A stretch of DNA of 64,000 nt from Shinisaurus crocodilurus (taxonomy: Eukaryota > Chordata > Lepidosauria > Squamata > Shinisauridae). Shown one piece after another: positions 33,962 through 43,699 of the stretch; within the stretch, counting starts at the first letter, position 1; each line of letters opens with the position of its first letter. The DNA lies in the NCBI GenBank assembly GCA_021292165.1, contig CM037879.1, positions 113,080,359-113,144,358 on the forward strand, in the 5' to 3' direction. The notes under the pieces are model-generated. The model did not search any database, had not been told where the DNA came from, and saw only the letters and a list, made by a program, of their open reading frames with translations. Position numbers and translations under genes: made by a program.

Positions 33962-34559
33962 TCTATTCTGTCCAACTTCAGTAGATCCCAGAATCATGCT
34001 ACTGTGGATTTTAAGAAGGGGGGGTCAGCACCAGAGGTAGATACGGCCTTCTGGCGTTCATCCTAGCGGTTAGGATATTTCTGGGAATGACTGGGGTGTG
34101 GAATGATATTGGGACCTTGATCTGTTATAGAGTTCATTAAACCACCTCATCCATGTGTGGGACGGTGTTATCAGAAACACAGGCCAAGTGGCCCTTAAAC
34201 CCCAGCCTCCTATAGCAAGGCATGAACATTTACCTGCCTGCCCCCATCAAAAGATCAATACACACACACACACCCATGCCCATCTATCTACCAACTGGAG
34301 ATAACACTTCACTTCATGCATACAAGAAAGCAGGCTCTACTAGTCCACAAAAACTTCCACCAGAATAAATCTGTTAGTGTTGTTCTGACATGATTCAGTC
34401 CCAGAGTGTGCCAAAAGCAGACAACTTAAGCAAGTGAGCCAGGTCACATGCGGGGGGGGGGATCCAGTCCACTCAACTTTAGCAATTAGTCCGGATTCCA
34501 AGCGTGGGCAAAAGTCATCCTCCGAATCCCCCAGAAACAAAGTGTCCTTTGCTACCCAG

Positions 34560-34805
34560 CCGCTTAACCTGACTCCGGTTTCTCTCTTATACTGGAGAAA
34601 GACGCACCCGCCCCGCATCTTAAAAGGGCAGGACCGGCGAGCAAAATCAGAGGCCGCGGCCGCCCCCCCCCCCCGCACGTCCTGCGCCTGAAAACTTCAG
34701 ACGAGCAGCGCGCGGCCAAGCCAAATGCGGCCGGGTCTTCGCAGCCCAGCTCAGCGCCCCCCCCCCGCTCCGTCCTCCTGCCCGGGGCAGCTTCTGCCAC
34801 CATCC
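34560..34805. other. Separate GC-rich, CpG-rich patch upstream of PREP
   Basis: A block about 0.9 kb before the PREP start has dense CpGs (GGCCGCGGCCGCC, GCAGCGCGCGGCC) and long C runs. It is split from the main promoter block by MITEs at 34964-35049 and 35137-35222. It may be the outer part of one CpG island broken up by insertions, or a promoter for an upstream noncoding transcript. No exon is recognisable. Confidence 0.4.
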
Positions 34806-34963
34806 ATGTTTGTCTTTAGCTATGTTAGTTTGTTGTAGCTCAATGACTTAACAACTTTATTTGTGGCATAAGCGGTCTTGGGCATTTGCAGATGCATGAA
34901 ATGGTATCCTGAGTTGCCACGGACCCATATAGATATGATTGTAGCCTAAGGCAAATACTCCTT

Positions 34964-35049
34964 AAGGGCGCAATCCTCTGCATGTTTAGACAGAAATAAG
35001 TCCTGCATCTCCCAGCATGCTCTCTAAACATGCAGAGGATTATGCCCTA
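34964..35049. mobile_element. Palindromic MITE, 'GCAATCCTATGCATG' family
   Basis: AGGGCGCAATCCTCTGCATGTTTAGA is mirrored by TCTAAACATGCAGAGGATTATGCCCT. It lies between the two GC-rich blocks upstream of PREP. Confidence 0.78.
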
Positions 35050-35136
35050 AACCCATTTTCAAGGGACGGAAGTAAGTTCCGTTGAACACAGCGGGGCTTA
35101 CTTCCGAGCGTACACGTTATAAAATTGCACGGCGAG

Positions 35137-35222
35137 GTTGCAATCCTATTAACGCGTTTACATGGGGGTCAGCAGCTTCACTGAACCGAATGGGACTTAC
35201 TTCCGCGGTAGTCATGCATAGG
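35137..35222. repeat. Short palindrome-like repeat
   Basis: GGTTGCAATCCTATTAACGCG ... GGGACTTACTTCCGCGG...CATGCATAGGG, a copy of the 15359/55950 family with extra CpGs. Confidence 0.55.
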
Positions 35223-35351
35223 GGGTAAAATGTAAGCGGAATCATTCCGACTGGAGCTGAACCGACCAAAGGCGCCCGTCCTGCTCTGCCTTTGGGTCAC
35301 CGCCGCAGCTCCTCGACTCGGCTTACAAAATGCTTTGCAAAAGAAGAGAGC

Positions 35352-35407
35352 CGAGAGGGAGAGGGAGGGGGAGGGGAGGGGGAGGGGGAGGCGGGGGGGG
35401 GGGGGAG
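35352..35407 (+). promoter_or_regulatory. G-run tract, candidate G-quadruplex
   Basis: Repeated runs of three to five G separated by A or GA, closing with a run of about a dozen G, lie about 270 bp before the PREP start codon. At least four G-runs of three or more occur within 50 bp, which meets the usual sequence rule for a quadruplex. Function is inference. Confidence 0.5.
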
Positions 35408-35672
35408 AAGCCGTGCTGGCGCCTTACTGCAGGGGGAGCCATGCTGCTTCTTCTGCCTCCTTCTTCGCTTCTCTTGCCTTTTGCCGGAGGCGGCGGCTGA
35501 TCGTCGCGGAGTGGGCGGGCCTTGGTGCGGCAGAGCTTTTGCACGCCGGCTGAAAGGGAAGCCGACCGGCGCCTTGCCCTGCCCAGTTCCTCCTCTTCCT
35601 GCATCCCGCCCCTTCGCCGTCCGCACCGTCAAGGCGTTCCGCTGCCTTTTCCTGCAACCCACCATCACGAGC

Positions 35673-35717
35673 ATGCAGGTTTTCCAGTATCCCGAGGTGT
35701 ATCGCGAGGAGACATCC
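35673..35717 (+). CDS. PREP: PREP exon 1, coding part (residues 1-15)
   Basis: The exon encodes M-Q-V-F-Q-Y-P-E-V-Y-R-E-E-T-S and stops at a GTGAGT donor in phase 0. The family motif QYPxVYRxET is clear, whereas residues 2-4 differ from mammalian PREP. The start is set by alignment to the family N-terminus; the context has A at -3 and C at +4, an adequate Kozak setting. The same frame stays open upstream for about 127 codons without an in-frame ATG, so this ATG is the first usable one in phase. The exon sits in a GC-rich, CpG-rich stretch as expected for a broadly expressed gene. The true 5' end of the exon (transcription start) cannot be read from sequence. Confidence 0.95.
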
Positions 35718-36013
35718 GTGAGTACCGACCTGGTGGTTCTGCTGCTCTCCTGCCACAGTGGAGACGCCCTGCCGCTGTTCCCCTTCTTTTGCCCGGCTCT
35801 CTTCTGTCTGCCTTGCAAGCCCAGCCCAGAGTCTTTTGGGTTTTGTTTAGCTTTCTCTCGTTGGGACAGCTCCCGCGCCTGCCTGCCTCTTCTTAGCACC
35901 CTCTTAGTCTTAGGGATCTGTGATCTCCAGAAATTGACAATCCAGTGTGAAACTCAGTCCCCCCGCCCCGCCCAAATCTACCCCATGTAAACTGCCTGTG
36001 TTACCTTTTATAC

Positions 36014-36150
36014 CAGTCTTGCCCCAACCTGGTGCCCTCCAGGTGACTTGGACTTCAACTCCTATCATCTCCAGCCAGCATGGCGGATGGGCAGGAATGC
36101 TGGGTGTTGTAGTCCAAAACATCTGGAGAGGACCAGGCTGAGGAAGGCTG
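36014..36150. mobile_element. Palindromic hAT-like MITE in PREP intron 1
   Basis: CAGTCTTGCCCCAACCTGGTGCCCTCCAGGTG ... CAAAACATCTGGAGAGGACCAGGCTGAGGAAGGCTG. Flanks TTTTATAC and TTCTATAC match at 7 of 8. Confidence 0.85.
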
Positions 36151-36167
36151 TTCTATACAATATAGGT

Positions 36168-36299
36168 CATCCTTGCCCAACCTGGTGCCCCCAGATGGGC
36201 TGGATCACAACTCCTATCTTCCCCAGGTAGCGTGGCCAATGGCCCTGCTGGCTGGGGTGATGGGAGTTGTAGTCTAATACATCTGATTGTGGAAGGATG
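36168..36299. mobile_element. Palindromic hAT-like MITE in PREP intron 1
   Basis: ATCCTTGCCCAACCTGGTGCCCCCAGATG ... GGGAGTTGTAGTCTAATACATCTGATTGTGGAAGGAT. Confidence 0.7.
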
Positions 36300-36536
36300 T
36301 CGTAACATAGGTGCTATGTTGACTGAAGGGTTCTACCATTTGATCACCCTCTACACTAGTCTTCCAACTTTTTGAGTGTTTCCAACAACACTGGGGAAGT
36401 GGATACAGCTGTTTAGGTGCCCATATTTTCTGTCTACACTGACCACTGAGAGTGTGGGAATTGCTGCAGACTATTACTGTGATCACTGTTTCACACATTA
36501 CGGTTCTGCATCTGGAGACGATAGGACAGGGCACTC

Positions 36537-36653
36537 CAACCTTGGGTCCCCAGATGTTGCTGGCCTACAGCTCCCAGCTGACTCAGCCAGCATGGCTAAT
36601 GGCAAGGGATTCTGGGAGCTGTAGTCCAGCGACATCTGGGTTGGAGAGCCCTG
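36537..36653. mobile_element. hAT-type MITE in PREP intron 1
   Basis: CAGGGCACTCCAACCTTGGG and GACATCTGGGTTGGAGAGCCCTG are inverted. Flanks CGATAGGA and CGATAGGG match at 7 of 8. Same family as 52186-52321. Confidence 0.88.
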
Positions 36654-37360
36654 CGATAGGGGCTGCTCGCGTTGGCAGAAAAATACATTGTGTGAACTGG
36701 CCATCTTAGCGTTGGCATATTTTAGTCTTGCCCAGGCCTGAAGTTGAAAAACCTGTTGTTCAAGCAGGGAGAAATACTTTCCCAAAGTCATATTGGCTAC
36801 TAACCCTGGGACTTGTTTACGGGATGTGAGATGGCTTGATTGTATCTGCTCTGTATGCATCTTTGTATATTGCACTGGTTCTCTGCTCATGGTTCTGGGT
36901 TGTGTACTTGTGGCTGGTGTACGGATAGATGATATTGCCTCACAGCAGGAGATAGACCTAGATTACCTTGACCCCCATCCTGCTCTGATTCTGTGAATTT
37001 GGGGGCTGGTCCCTCTAGTTTGGTGCTTAAACCCTTTAAGCTTGAGAAATTGTATGTACCTGTCAGAAAGGGAACAATGTCTTGCAGAAGTTTTGCAGCT
37101 TAGCAGCTCTACTGATTAGCATTCTGCACCCCTACCCAGAGTCTGAGGTACCCAGCACCTGCCCAGAGAAATGCTGCATGAGTATACCAAGAAATAAAAT
37201 AAAATCCCTCCTGAAGAAGCCATTGAGATATTTTTGCATCTTTCCTCTTCTGCACTGTGAAGCTGTAAATCTTCCCCACTTTCCATGGAGATCTGTGTGT
37301 CATTTAAAAAAAAAATCATCACAATCTTTATAGCCTTGCTTCTCTGATAATAGACTTCAT

Positions 37361-37556
37361 ATCCAATTGGACACTAGCACTAACATGAAGTACATTGCGC
37401 TAGCATAAGGGACCTCTAGCACAATTCAATAGTGTTAGCTGGCACAATGGATTTTCTGGAGAATCTTGTCATGCCAGCTAATGCTATTGGTGTTGTGTTA
37501 GAGGTCCTTTATGCTAACACAACATAATTTACATTAGCACTAGTGTCCGATTGGAT
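37361..37556. mobile_element. Foldback MITE, 196 bp, PREP intron 1
   Basis: ATCCAATTGGACACTAGCACTAA is mirrored by TTAGCACTAGTGTCCGATTGGAT, and the arms continue (CATAAGGGACCTCTAGCAC / GTTAGAGGTCCTTTATG) almost to the centre. Confidence 0.85.
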
Positions 37557-38025
37557 AGTCCCCTAGGATTCTGAGAAACAGGAAGTCCTGAGCTACAGAA
37601 CTTCAGTAGTTGACTTTAGTTGTTGTTTTTGCCCAGCCTGTATGGAAGGCATAAGGTGACGCAGCACCATAGCTAGGGCTTAATTTACCTTTTGCAAATA
37701 ATTCTGCAAAAGTTATTAGTCCACAAGAATTACAAAGATATATGGTATAGAGTCAAGTGAAAGTCATTTGTGGCATATTGACAACTTGAATGTGAACCAA
37801 CTCTCCCAGTTTACAAAAGCTTCCCTGCTTGGTTCCTTGGTGGAAATTCTGACCTGCCGCATGGAAATGGCTATTTTAAAAGTCTGGCAATTTGAATGAG
37901 GGCTTAGCCCTGTAACTCCATCTGAAAACCATGGCCCCTCCCTGGCACAAGTGAAGTAGCAATGGTGAGGAGACGGTGGAAGAATGACAGCAGAATGCTT
38001 ACCTTCAGTGCTGCATTTCCACATC

Positions 38026-38935
38026 CATTAGAATTTGTCTAATCCCTTTTTAAAGCTATCGAAGATGGTGGCTATTACAAATTGTGGTAGTTTAACTAGG
38101 TATGCAGAAATACTTCCTTTTATCTGTCCTGTATTTCCCATTATTCAGCCTCTCTGGTGCTATGAGAGAGGGAGAAAAATATCTACTTATCCACTTTCTC
38201 TACACTATGCATAATTTTATCTGCCTCTACTGTGCTCTCCCCCTATAACTTGCCTTAATTCTAAACTAATCTCAAATGTTGGAACCTTTCTTCATACAAG
38301 AGTTGTTTTATCCCCTTGATAATTTTTGTTGCCCTTTTCTAAAACTTTCTAGTTCTACAATATCCTTTTTGAGGGGTGGTATTGTAACCAGAACTGTACA
38401 TAGTATGCATGCCAAGTGTGCACCATAGATTTGTACAAAGGCAGACATTGGCAATTTTATTTTCATTTCTTTTCCTAATGATCTCCAACATGGAATTTGC
38501 CTTATTCACACAGCCGCACACAGGGTCAGAGTTTTCACTGGGCCATCCACCACAACCCCAAGATCCCTTTCCTAATCAATCACTGCAAGCTCAGACCCCA
38601 TCAGCATATATGTAAAGTTTTGTACCACTTTATGTTTGCTTACACTGAGCTGATTTGCCATTTTGATGTCTATTCCCCTGGTTTTGAGAGATCCTTTTGG
38701 AGCTCTTCTCTGTCCCTTTTTGCTTTAACCATCCTAAATAATTTGGTGACATCAGCAAACTTGGACATCTCACTGCTCACCCTTAACTTCAGATTATTTA
38801 TGGACATCGGTCCCAATACAGGTCCTTGGGGGACCTCACTGTTTGCATCCTTCCATTGCGAGAACTGTCCATTTATTCCTACTGTCTGTTTTCTGTACCA
38901 GTTATCAATCCATCAGAGGAGGTATGTAAGATAGA
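38026..38935 (-). pseudogene. CR1 LINE reverse transcriptase fragment, PREP intron 1
   Basis: The minus strand encodes pieces of CR1 ORF2: GPVLGPMSINNLK-like just past the 'PQGxxLGP' box, then VNKANSMLEIIRKRNENKIAN and 'LVTIPPLKKDIVELESF'-like codons. Many stops and frameshifts. Confidence 0.82.
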
Positions 38936-39302
38936 AAAGGGACACCTGGGCACCTAGAATGATCACCATTCCCCATAATCTTCCTATAATTACTATCCAC
39001 CGCTGAGAGTTGTCTCTTCTTCTAACCTGATTGTTCAGTAGTACCAGATGCACAGTGTGCCCCCGCAAACTTTTGCATAACCTCTCTGGACTGGGGCCCT
39101 AATTATATATGATTAACCAATTTTGGGGGCGGGGGGGGGAGAAAGAGGTTATTGTTCTTTTGTAAGACAGCTAGATGAAATGACTTGCCTTCTTAATTGC
39201 ATCGTCCACTTTTCAGCAGAATATTACGCACCTTCTTTTAACATTAAGTATTGTAAAACATATTTTTTTAAAAAAGAAATACTCATTTTTAAATCAATTC
39301 AG

Positions 39303-39377
39303 GTGCAAGACTATCATGGCTGTAAAATATGTGACCCGTATAGCTGGCTTGAAGATCCCGATAGTGAACAAACAAAG
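39303..39377 (+). CDS. PREP: PREP exon 2 (residues 16-40)
   Basis: Seventy-five nucleotides, phase 0 at both ends, between an acceptor ending TTCAG and a GTAAGC donor. It encodes 25 residues with the highly conserved DYHGxKICDPYxWLEDPDSE stretch that opens prolyl oligopeptidases. In known structures this N-terminal segment packs against the C-terminal alpha/beta-hydrolase domain before the chain enters the propeller. Cys at residue 22 stands where mammals have His. Continuation of the open frame past the donor is intronic. Confidence 0.96.
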
Positions 39378-40067
39378 GTAAGCCTGTATTATAATTTTGG
39401 ACATCTTGGGGCAGAAGCCTTTGCAAGCTACAGGTGGAAAGTATTGTTCAAATGTGATATTAGAGCAATCTTTTCTTCAGGAGAAACATGTGGCCATTTT
39501 GTACTAATCATCAGTTTGCATCATAAAAGTGTGCTAAACAGGCAGTCGCTGCTGTTAGAGGCACTCCAGTGTTTTAGGCTAGCAGGACTGGCCCAAAACA
39601 TTTTGCTGTGTGAAGCAAAGAGCAAGATGGCACCCTCTTCATTCCTCATACAAAAGCTTACTCTTGACACTGGTGACAGGACAGCATCCTCTACTACACC
39701 TGAAGGCAGCATATGATTTTATAGGGCACAGGGTAGGCTGCATGGCACACACAGCTTTGCCCTCCCAACACCTTGCCACTTCTCTGTAGCCCCCAACATC
39801 TGCTACCTGAAACGGCTGCCTCCCTCTGCCTAATGGTAGGACCTGCCCTGTAGGCTAGTCAAACAGGATCTCAACTTTTGAATGTGTGGAGTCCCTTGCT
39901 CAAGACCCATAGGATTTACATGCTTTGGATACAGTGATTCCAGTTTCATTGCCTGGTATTTCCAGTTAAAAAGATGGGGGGAAAGACAAACTCAGGGGCA
40001 GAACATGTGCATGTAGAAGGCACCAGGTTCAGTTCTCCACACCTATACTTAAAAAAGATTAGGGGAA

Positions 40068-40405
40068 GGGCTGTAGCTCAGTGATAGAGCATGTGTTTTG
40101 CATGAAAAAGAGTTCAGTCCTTTGCATCTCCAGGTAGGGCTGAGAGAGTCTCCTGTCTGAAATCTGGAAAGCCACTGCTAATCATTGTAGAACAGGGGTG
40201 GGCAGAAAGTAGATCTCCAGATGTTTTCAACTTCCAGCATTCTTGACTATTGGCCATTTTGGCAAGGGCTTATGGGAGTTGAAGTCCAAAACATCTGGAA
40301 ATCTACTTTCTGGAAATCTACTTTCTGTCCAATCCTGGTGTAGACAATTGTGAGCTTGATGGACCAATGGTCTCATTCTGTATAATGGATGTTCCTATGT
40401 TGATT
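40068..40405 (+). repeat. tRNA-headed SINE split by a MITE
   Basis: The head GGGCTGTAGCTCAGTGATAGAGCA (box A) and body run to GAAAGCCACTGCTAATCATTGTAGA. At 40195-40341 a palindromic MITE intervenes (CAGGGGTGGGCAGAAAGTAGATC ... AATCTACTTTCTGTCCAATCCTG). The SINE then resumes TGTAGACAATTGTGAGCTTGATGGACCAATGGTC. Confidence 0.82.
40195..40341. mobile_element. Palindromic hAT-like MITE nested in SINE
   Basis: Arms as given for the SINE entry. A 20-bp piece (GGAAATCTACTTTCT) near the right end is duplicated in tandem. Confidence 0.78.
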
Positions 40406-40407
40406 TC

Positions 40408-40521
40408 AAGTATCAGGGCTAGGAAGATCCCCTGTCTGAATCCTTGGAGAGTTGCTGCTACCCAGAGTAGACAGATAAGACTGGGCTAGATGGGAGGATG
40501 GTCTAAGGCAGATTCATATGT
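40408..40521 (+). repeat. tRNA-headed SINE, head missing
   Basis: CAGGGCTAGGAAGATCCCCTGTCTGAATCCTTGGAGAG ... GACTGGGCTAGATGGGAGGATGGTCTAAGGCAG...CATATGTTC matches the body and tail of this family. Confidence 0.65.
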
Positions 40522-41056
40522 TCAGCTGCATTTTCTTTCCCCCTTTCCACTGTTTCCTATATGAATATATATTCTGTGATGTTTTATTTATTTTAATATA
40601 TTTCTTAGCTGTAAGTAGATCTGACAACTATTACTACCGTATATTGTATGTAGAACTGACAGCAGTTACTATATTGTCTTATGCATATGGATGAAGAGGA
40701 GTGATGCTCCAGCTCAGAAGAGGAAGCAATGTGGCCACCACAAACTGGGCCAGCAAGGACCTTGTTTGGAGGGTCCAAGCTGCTATAAGAAACTGGGGAG
40801 TAGAGGGCTGCCTAGAGCCAGGCCCCTAAGGTATATGCCACTGAATATTGATAGTGAAGTGGTAGGTACAGAAGAGATTATGTATTGGTCCAGTTTAAGT
40901 ATATGGACATGTGTAGGTGGAGAGTAACAGATTGGGCAGGTCCGGATGACCCATTAACTCATACTGCGACAAGCCACACAGTGTAGGTCAATCTCCCGAG
41001 GCCCCACAATGTGCCCGACAGATGATCGGGCAGATCGTGGGTTGCTGGTCCCCTCC

Positions 41057-41461
41057 TCATGTCTCCCGTGGTCCCCTGACTTTTGTAACTGTTCCTGAGG
41101 TGCTAGCATCTCAGAAACAGGCAAAAGTAGCAGGGAATCCCTTTGACGGGATTTTGAACTGTCCTTGAGGAAACCTACATTTTAAACTGGGAGTTCTTAG
41201 TGCTTTTTTTAAAAAAAAATTGCCAGGAAAGGACGCAGGTATATAGAGTCTATATACCTGTGTCCTTCCCTGGCAAAAAAAAAAGGGGGGGGGGAGATTT
41301 TTAAGCACTAAGCACTCCTACTTAAAAACTGAGGTTTCCCCATGAGCTCATCTGTCAAACGAGTTACCCCCGTCAAGAGGATCCCTGCTAGTTTTTCACG
41401 TGCCAACATATTAGCAACCTGGGAACAAGTGCAAAGCTGGGGGACAATGGGGAGACATGAG
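41057..41461. mobile_element. Large imperfect hairpin with AT/poly-A centre, PREP intron 2
   Basis: Arms of about 190-210 bp: CTCATGTCTCCCGTGGTCCCC pairs with ATGGGGAGACATGAG, GTAGCAGGGAATCCCTTTGACGGG pairs with CCCGTCAAGAGGATCCCTGCTAG, and the centre TGCCAGGAAAGGACGCAGGTATATA pairs with TATATACCTGTGTCCTTCCCTGGCA. Probably a foldback DNA element; outer limits uncertain. Confidence 0.75.
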
Positions 41462-41599
41462 CTCCCCACAAAATTCCTGAGGTTTTTGCAGCAAAAGGGA
41501 TGTTTGAGGATCCACCCCACTTTTTACACCCCTTTATTTAAAGTGAGTTTTAGAAGGGGCTACAAAGTTTCTTTTCAGTAGGGACATAGACAGGGTAAG

Positions 41600-42530
41600 T
41601 GGGTTGAGACAGTGGCCCTGTTACTTCTGAGAGTGCCTGGCTTGGGTTATTTCTTCCAGCTTTCCTTTGCTGGCCCTGGGAAACAGCCTATGAATATTGG
41701 TGTAATTCACCAATATTAGGATATTCTGCTGCTGTTTTCACTCACTATGGGGTTTGTGGTATATGCATTCTTGGCAATGAAAAAGCTTACTTTTAGTTGT
41801 GTGCTTCTATAATTCTTGATTTTGGCAGTAAGATCTGACATTCAAATATCTGTACACTGGCTACACCCTCATTACCCAAGTTCTCCTAATTTTATGCTCC
41901 ATAAATCGGAGGTGGTAAAACTCTGTAATTAATGCAGATTGATGCATCCTATTCTTTACTTGTGTGACAGGTGAAAAAGCATTATACCAGAATTACCTGT
42001 AGGACACAGACATGTTTAATAAAAACACACCCTGGTGGTTCAAGCAAGTTAGCTGAGCTATGTGGAAATCAAACAATCTCCAGTGTCAGCAGCTATTAAA
42101 GACAGTGTAGGCTGAGTCAAGGATTTAAGATGACCTTGGTAAGCTATTGCCATTTAACTTCCCATTTTTTACTGAATAAAAAATTATACATTATATATAG
42201 TGAGGTTATCTCAGCAAGTAACAGCAGCTTAACTTTTGCCATTAAGTTTACAAAACCTGTGTGTGTTTGTAGAGAACTTATGGGAAAATATGTCGAGAAC
42301 TGAGAACTTATGTGAGAACTTGATTTGCAAATGGCATAAACTGCTTGTTCAATCAACAAACTCCTTACCTGCCAAGTGTGCAGCTCTGCCTCTGATACAA
42401 TACAGGGATTGGTCCCATCGGTAATTGGCTCTACCCTTATAGTTGATATGATAATGGAACAGGCACAACTATAAGTGTGTGTACTTTCAGTAAGTCCCCT
42501 TCTGTGTTGGATGTAATCCTATTGACTTCA
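41600..42530. other. No recognised feature
   Basis: AT-rich intronic DNA of PREP intron 2 without recognised repeats. Confidence 0.45.
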
Positions 42531-42536
42531 CTAATT

Positions 42537-42655
42537 TTTATTTTATTTTATTATATTTATATTCTGCCTTTGTTCCTGCAAGGAACCCAAGGCGGCTTAC
42601 ATAATCCTCCTCCTCTCCAATTTATCCTCACAACAACCCTGTGAGGTAAGTTAGA
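42537..42655 (-). repeat. Sauria SINE, truncated
   Basis: TTTATATTCTGCCTTTGTTCCTGCAAGGAACCCAAGGCGGC ... CAACAACCCTGTGAGGTAAG is the 3' half. Confidence 0.88.
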
Positions 42656-42810
42656 TTAAAACTGTGTTAGTGCTTGCTTCCCTTCACCACTTTTCAGAGC
42701 GGACTGCAGCTTTACTCTCCCCATGCGCAGGCTGCGAGAAAACCCTTCCTGGTGCCAACCTTGCTGCAGCTTTGCGAACTTGCTGGGCCCCTGGCTGGCC
42801 CCTGATAGAT

Positions 42811-43055
42811 TTATTTTATTATTATTATTATATTTATACCCCGCCTTTTTTCCTGCAAGGAACCCAAGGCGGCTTACATAATCCTCCTCCTCCTCTCCAT
42901 TTTATCCTCACAACAACCCTGTGAGGTAGGTTAGGCTGAGAGTCAGTGACTGGCCCAAAGTCACCCAGTGAGTTTCATGACCGAGCGGGGACTAGAACCC
43001 AGATCTCCCGAGTCCCAGTCCAGCACTCTAACCACTACACCACACTGGCTCTCGA
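42811..43055 (-). repeat. Sauria SINE, full length
   Basis: Complete on the minus strand, from the TATTATTATTATATTTATACCCCGCC end to CTCTAACCACTACACCACACTGGC (box A complement). Confidence 0.94.
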
Positions 43056-43085
43056 TGAGATCAGATGGATTCCTTATAGCTAGCC

Positions 43086-43358
43086 TTGACTTTGCACGCA
43101 GGAGTCAAGGAGAAAAGCCATTGGTTTATTGCAGGAAAGCAAAGAGAAAGGAGGCAAAGGATTGAGCACTTCAGTTCTTTTCTTGACAGGGCCTTGCAGA
43201 ATCAAACCGGACTAGCTCAAGTTGTCCATTATTTAGATGACTTTTTGTTTGCAGGCCCCACTGGTTCTGGTCAGTGTGCATTCCTGATGGAACAGTTTCA
43301 CGAATTGGCATCTGGCTTGGGAGTCCCATTGGCAGTTGAGAAAACCGAGCGCCCCACT
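43086..43358 (+). pseudogene. DIRS-like retrotransposon RT fragment, part 1
   Basis: It reads ALQNQTGLAQVVHYLDDFLF, then AGPTGSGQCAFLMEQFHELA and SGLGVPLAVEKTERP. The LDD box and the following GVP-A-EKT stretch match tyrosine-recombinase (DIRS-type) retrotransposon reverse transcriptases. It is cut off by a SINE at 43359 and continues at 43526. Confidence 0.75.
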
Positions 43359-43525
43359 TCATAGATTCATAGATCATAGAGTTGGAAGGAGCCTACAAGG
43401 CTATCGAGTCCAACCCCCTGCTCAATGCAGGAAACTAGAGGAGGGGTCTACCATCCAAGTAATAACCAGGCTTGACCCTGCTTAGCTTTCCACACTCAGA
43501 CAAGCTGAGCCAGCGTAAGCCACAG
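43359..43525 (-). repeat. 5S rRNA-headed SINE with CR1-like tail, copy E
   Basis: Full length on the minus strand, inserted between two pieces of the DIRS-like RT. Confidence 0.92.
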
Positions 43526-43690
43526 TTCCCGCCTCCCGAGGGATAAGCTACTTGCCCTCCAGGAGCGCATTCATATTTTACGGTCCAGGAAAATTCCATT
43601 ATGCGACCTGCAAGCCCTTGTAGGTCATTTCAATTTCACTTGCCAGGTGATAGCACCGGGTGACGCATTTTTGTGCATAGTTTGGCACCA
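43526..43690 (+). pseudogene. DIRS-like retrotransposon fragment, part 2
   Basis: It reads LPRDKLLALQERIHILRSRK, IPLCDLQALVGHFNFTCQVI and APGDAFLC, the connection between RT and RNase H in DIRS-type elements ('LxLQALVGxLNFAC.VVxPGRAFL' in the family). About 30 residues between the two parts are missing. Confidence 0.75.
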
Positions 43691-43699
43691 GTGTCCAGT

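Larger units (their letters stand above)
35250..35720 (+). promoter_or_regulatory. PREP: GC/CpG-rich PREP promoter region and 5' leader
   Basis: Base composition jumps to GC-rich with many CpGs just before exon 1. Possible Sp1-type boxes are GTGGGCGGGC at about 35511 and CCCGCCCC at about 35605, and a purine/G-run tract lies at 35352-35407. No TATA box is placed convincingly; the TATAAAA at about 35117 lies inside an interspersed repeat. The pattern fits a TATA-less housekeeping promoter. Exact transcription start is unknown. Confidence 0.65.

Noticed and set aside
35292..35990. A 232-codon frame read as one gene
   Set aside because: It spans promoter DNA, PREP exon 1 and intron 1; the real coding part ends at the GTGAGT donor at 35718.
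39123..39716. A 197-codon frame as a single gene
   Set aside because: Only 39303-39377 is coding (PREP exon 2); the rest is intron with no family match.
40068..40130. tRNA gene
   Set aside because: Boxes A and B are present, but no cloverleaf forms and the sequence continues into a SINE body.
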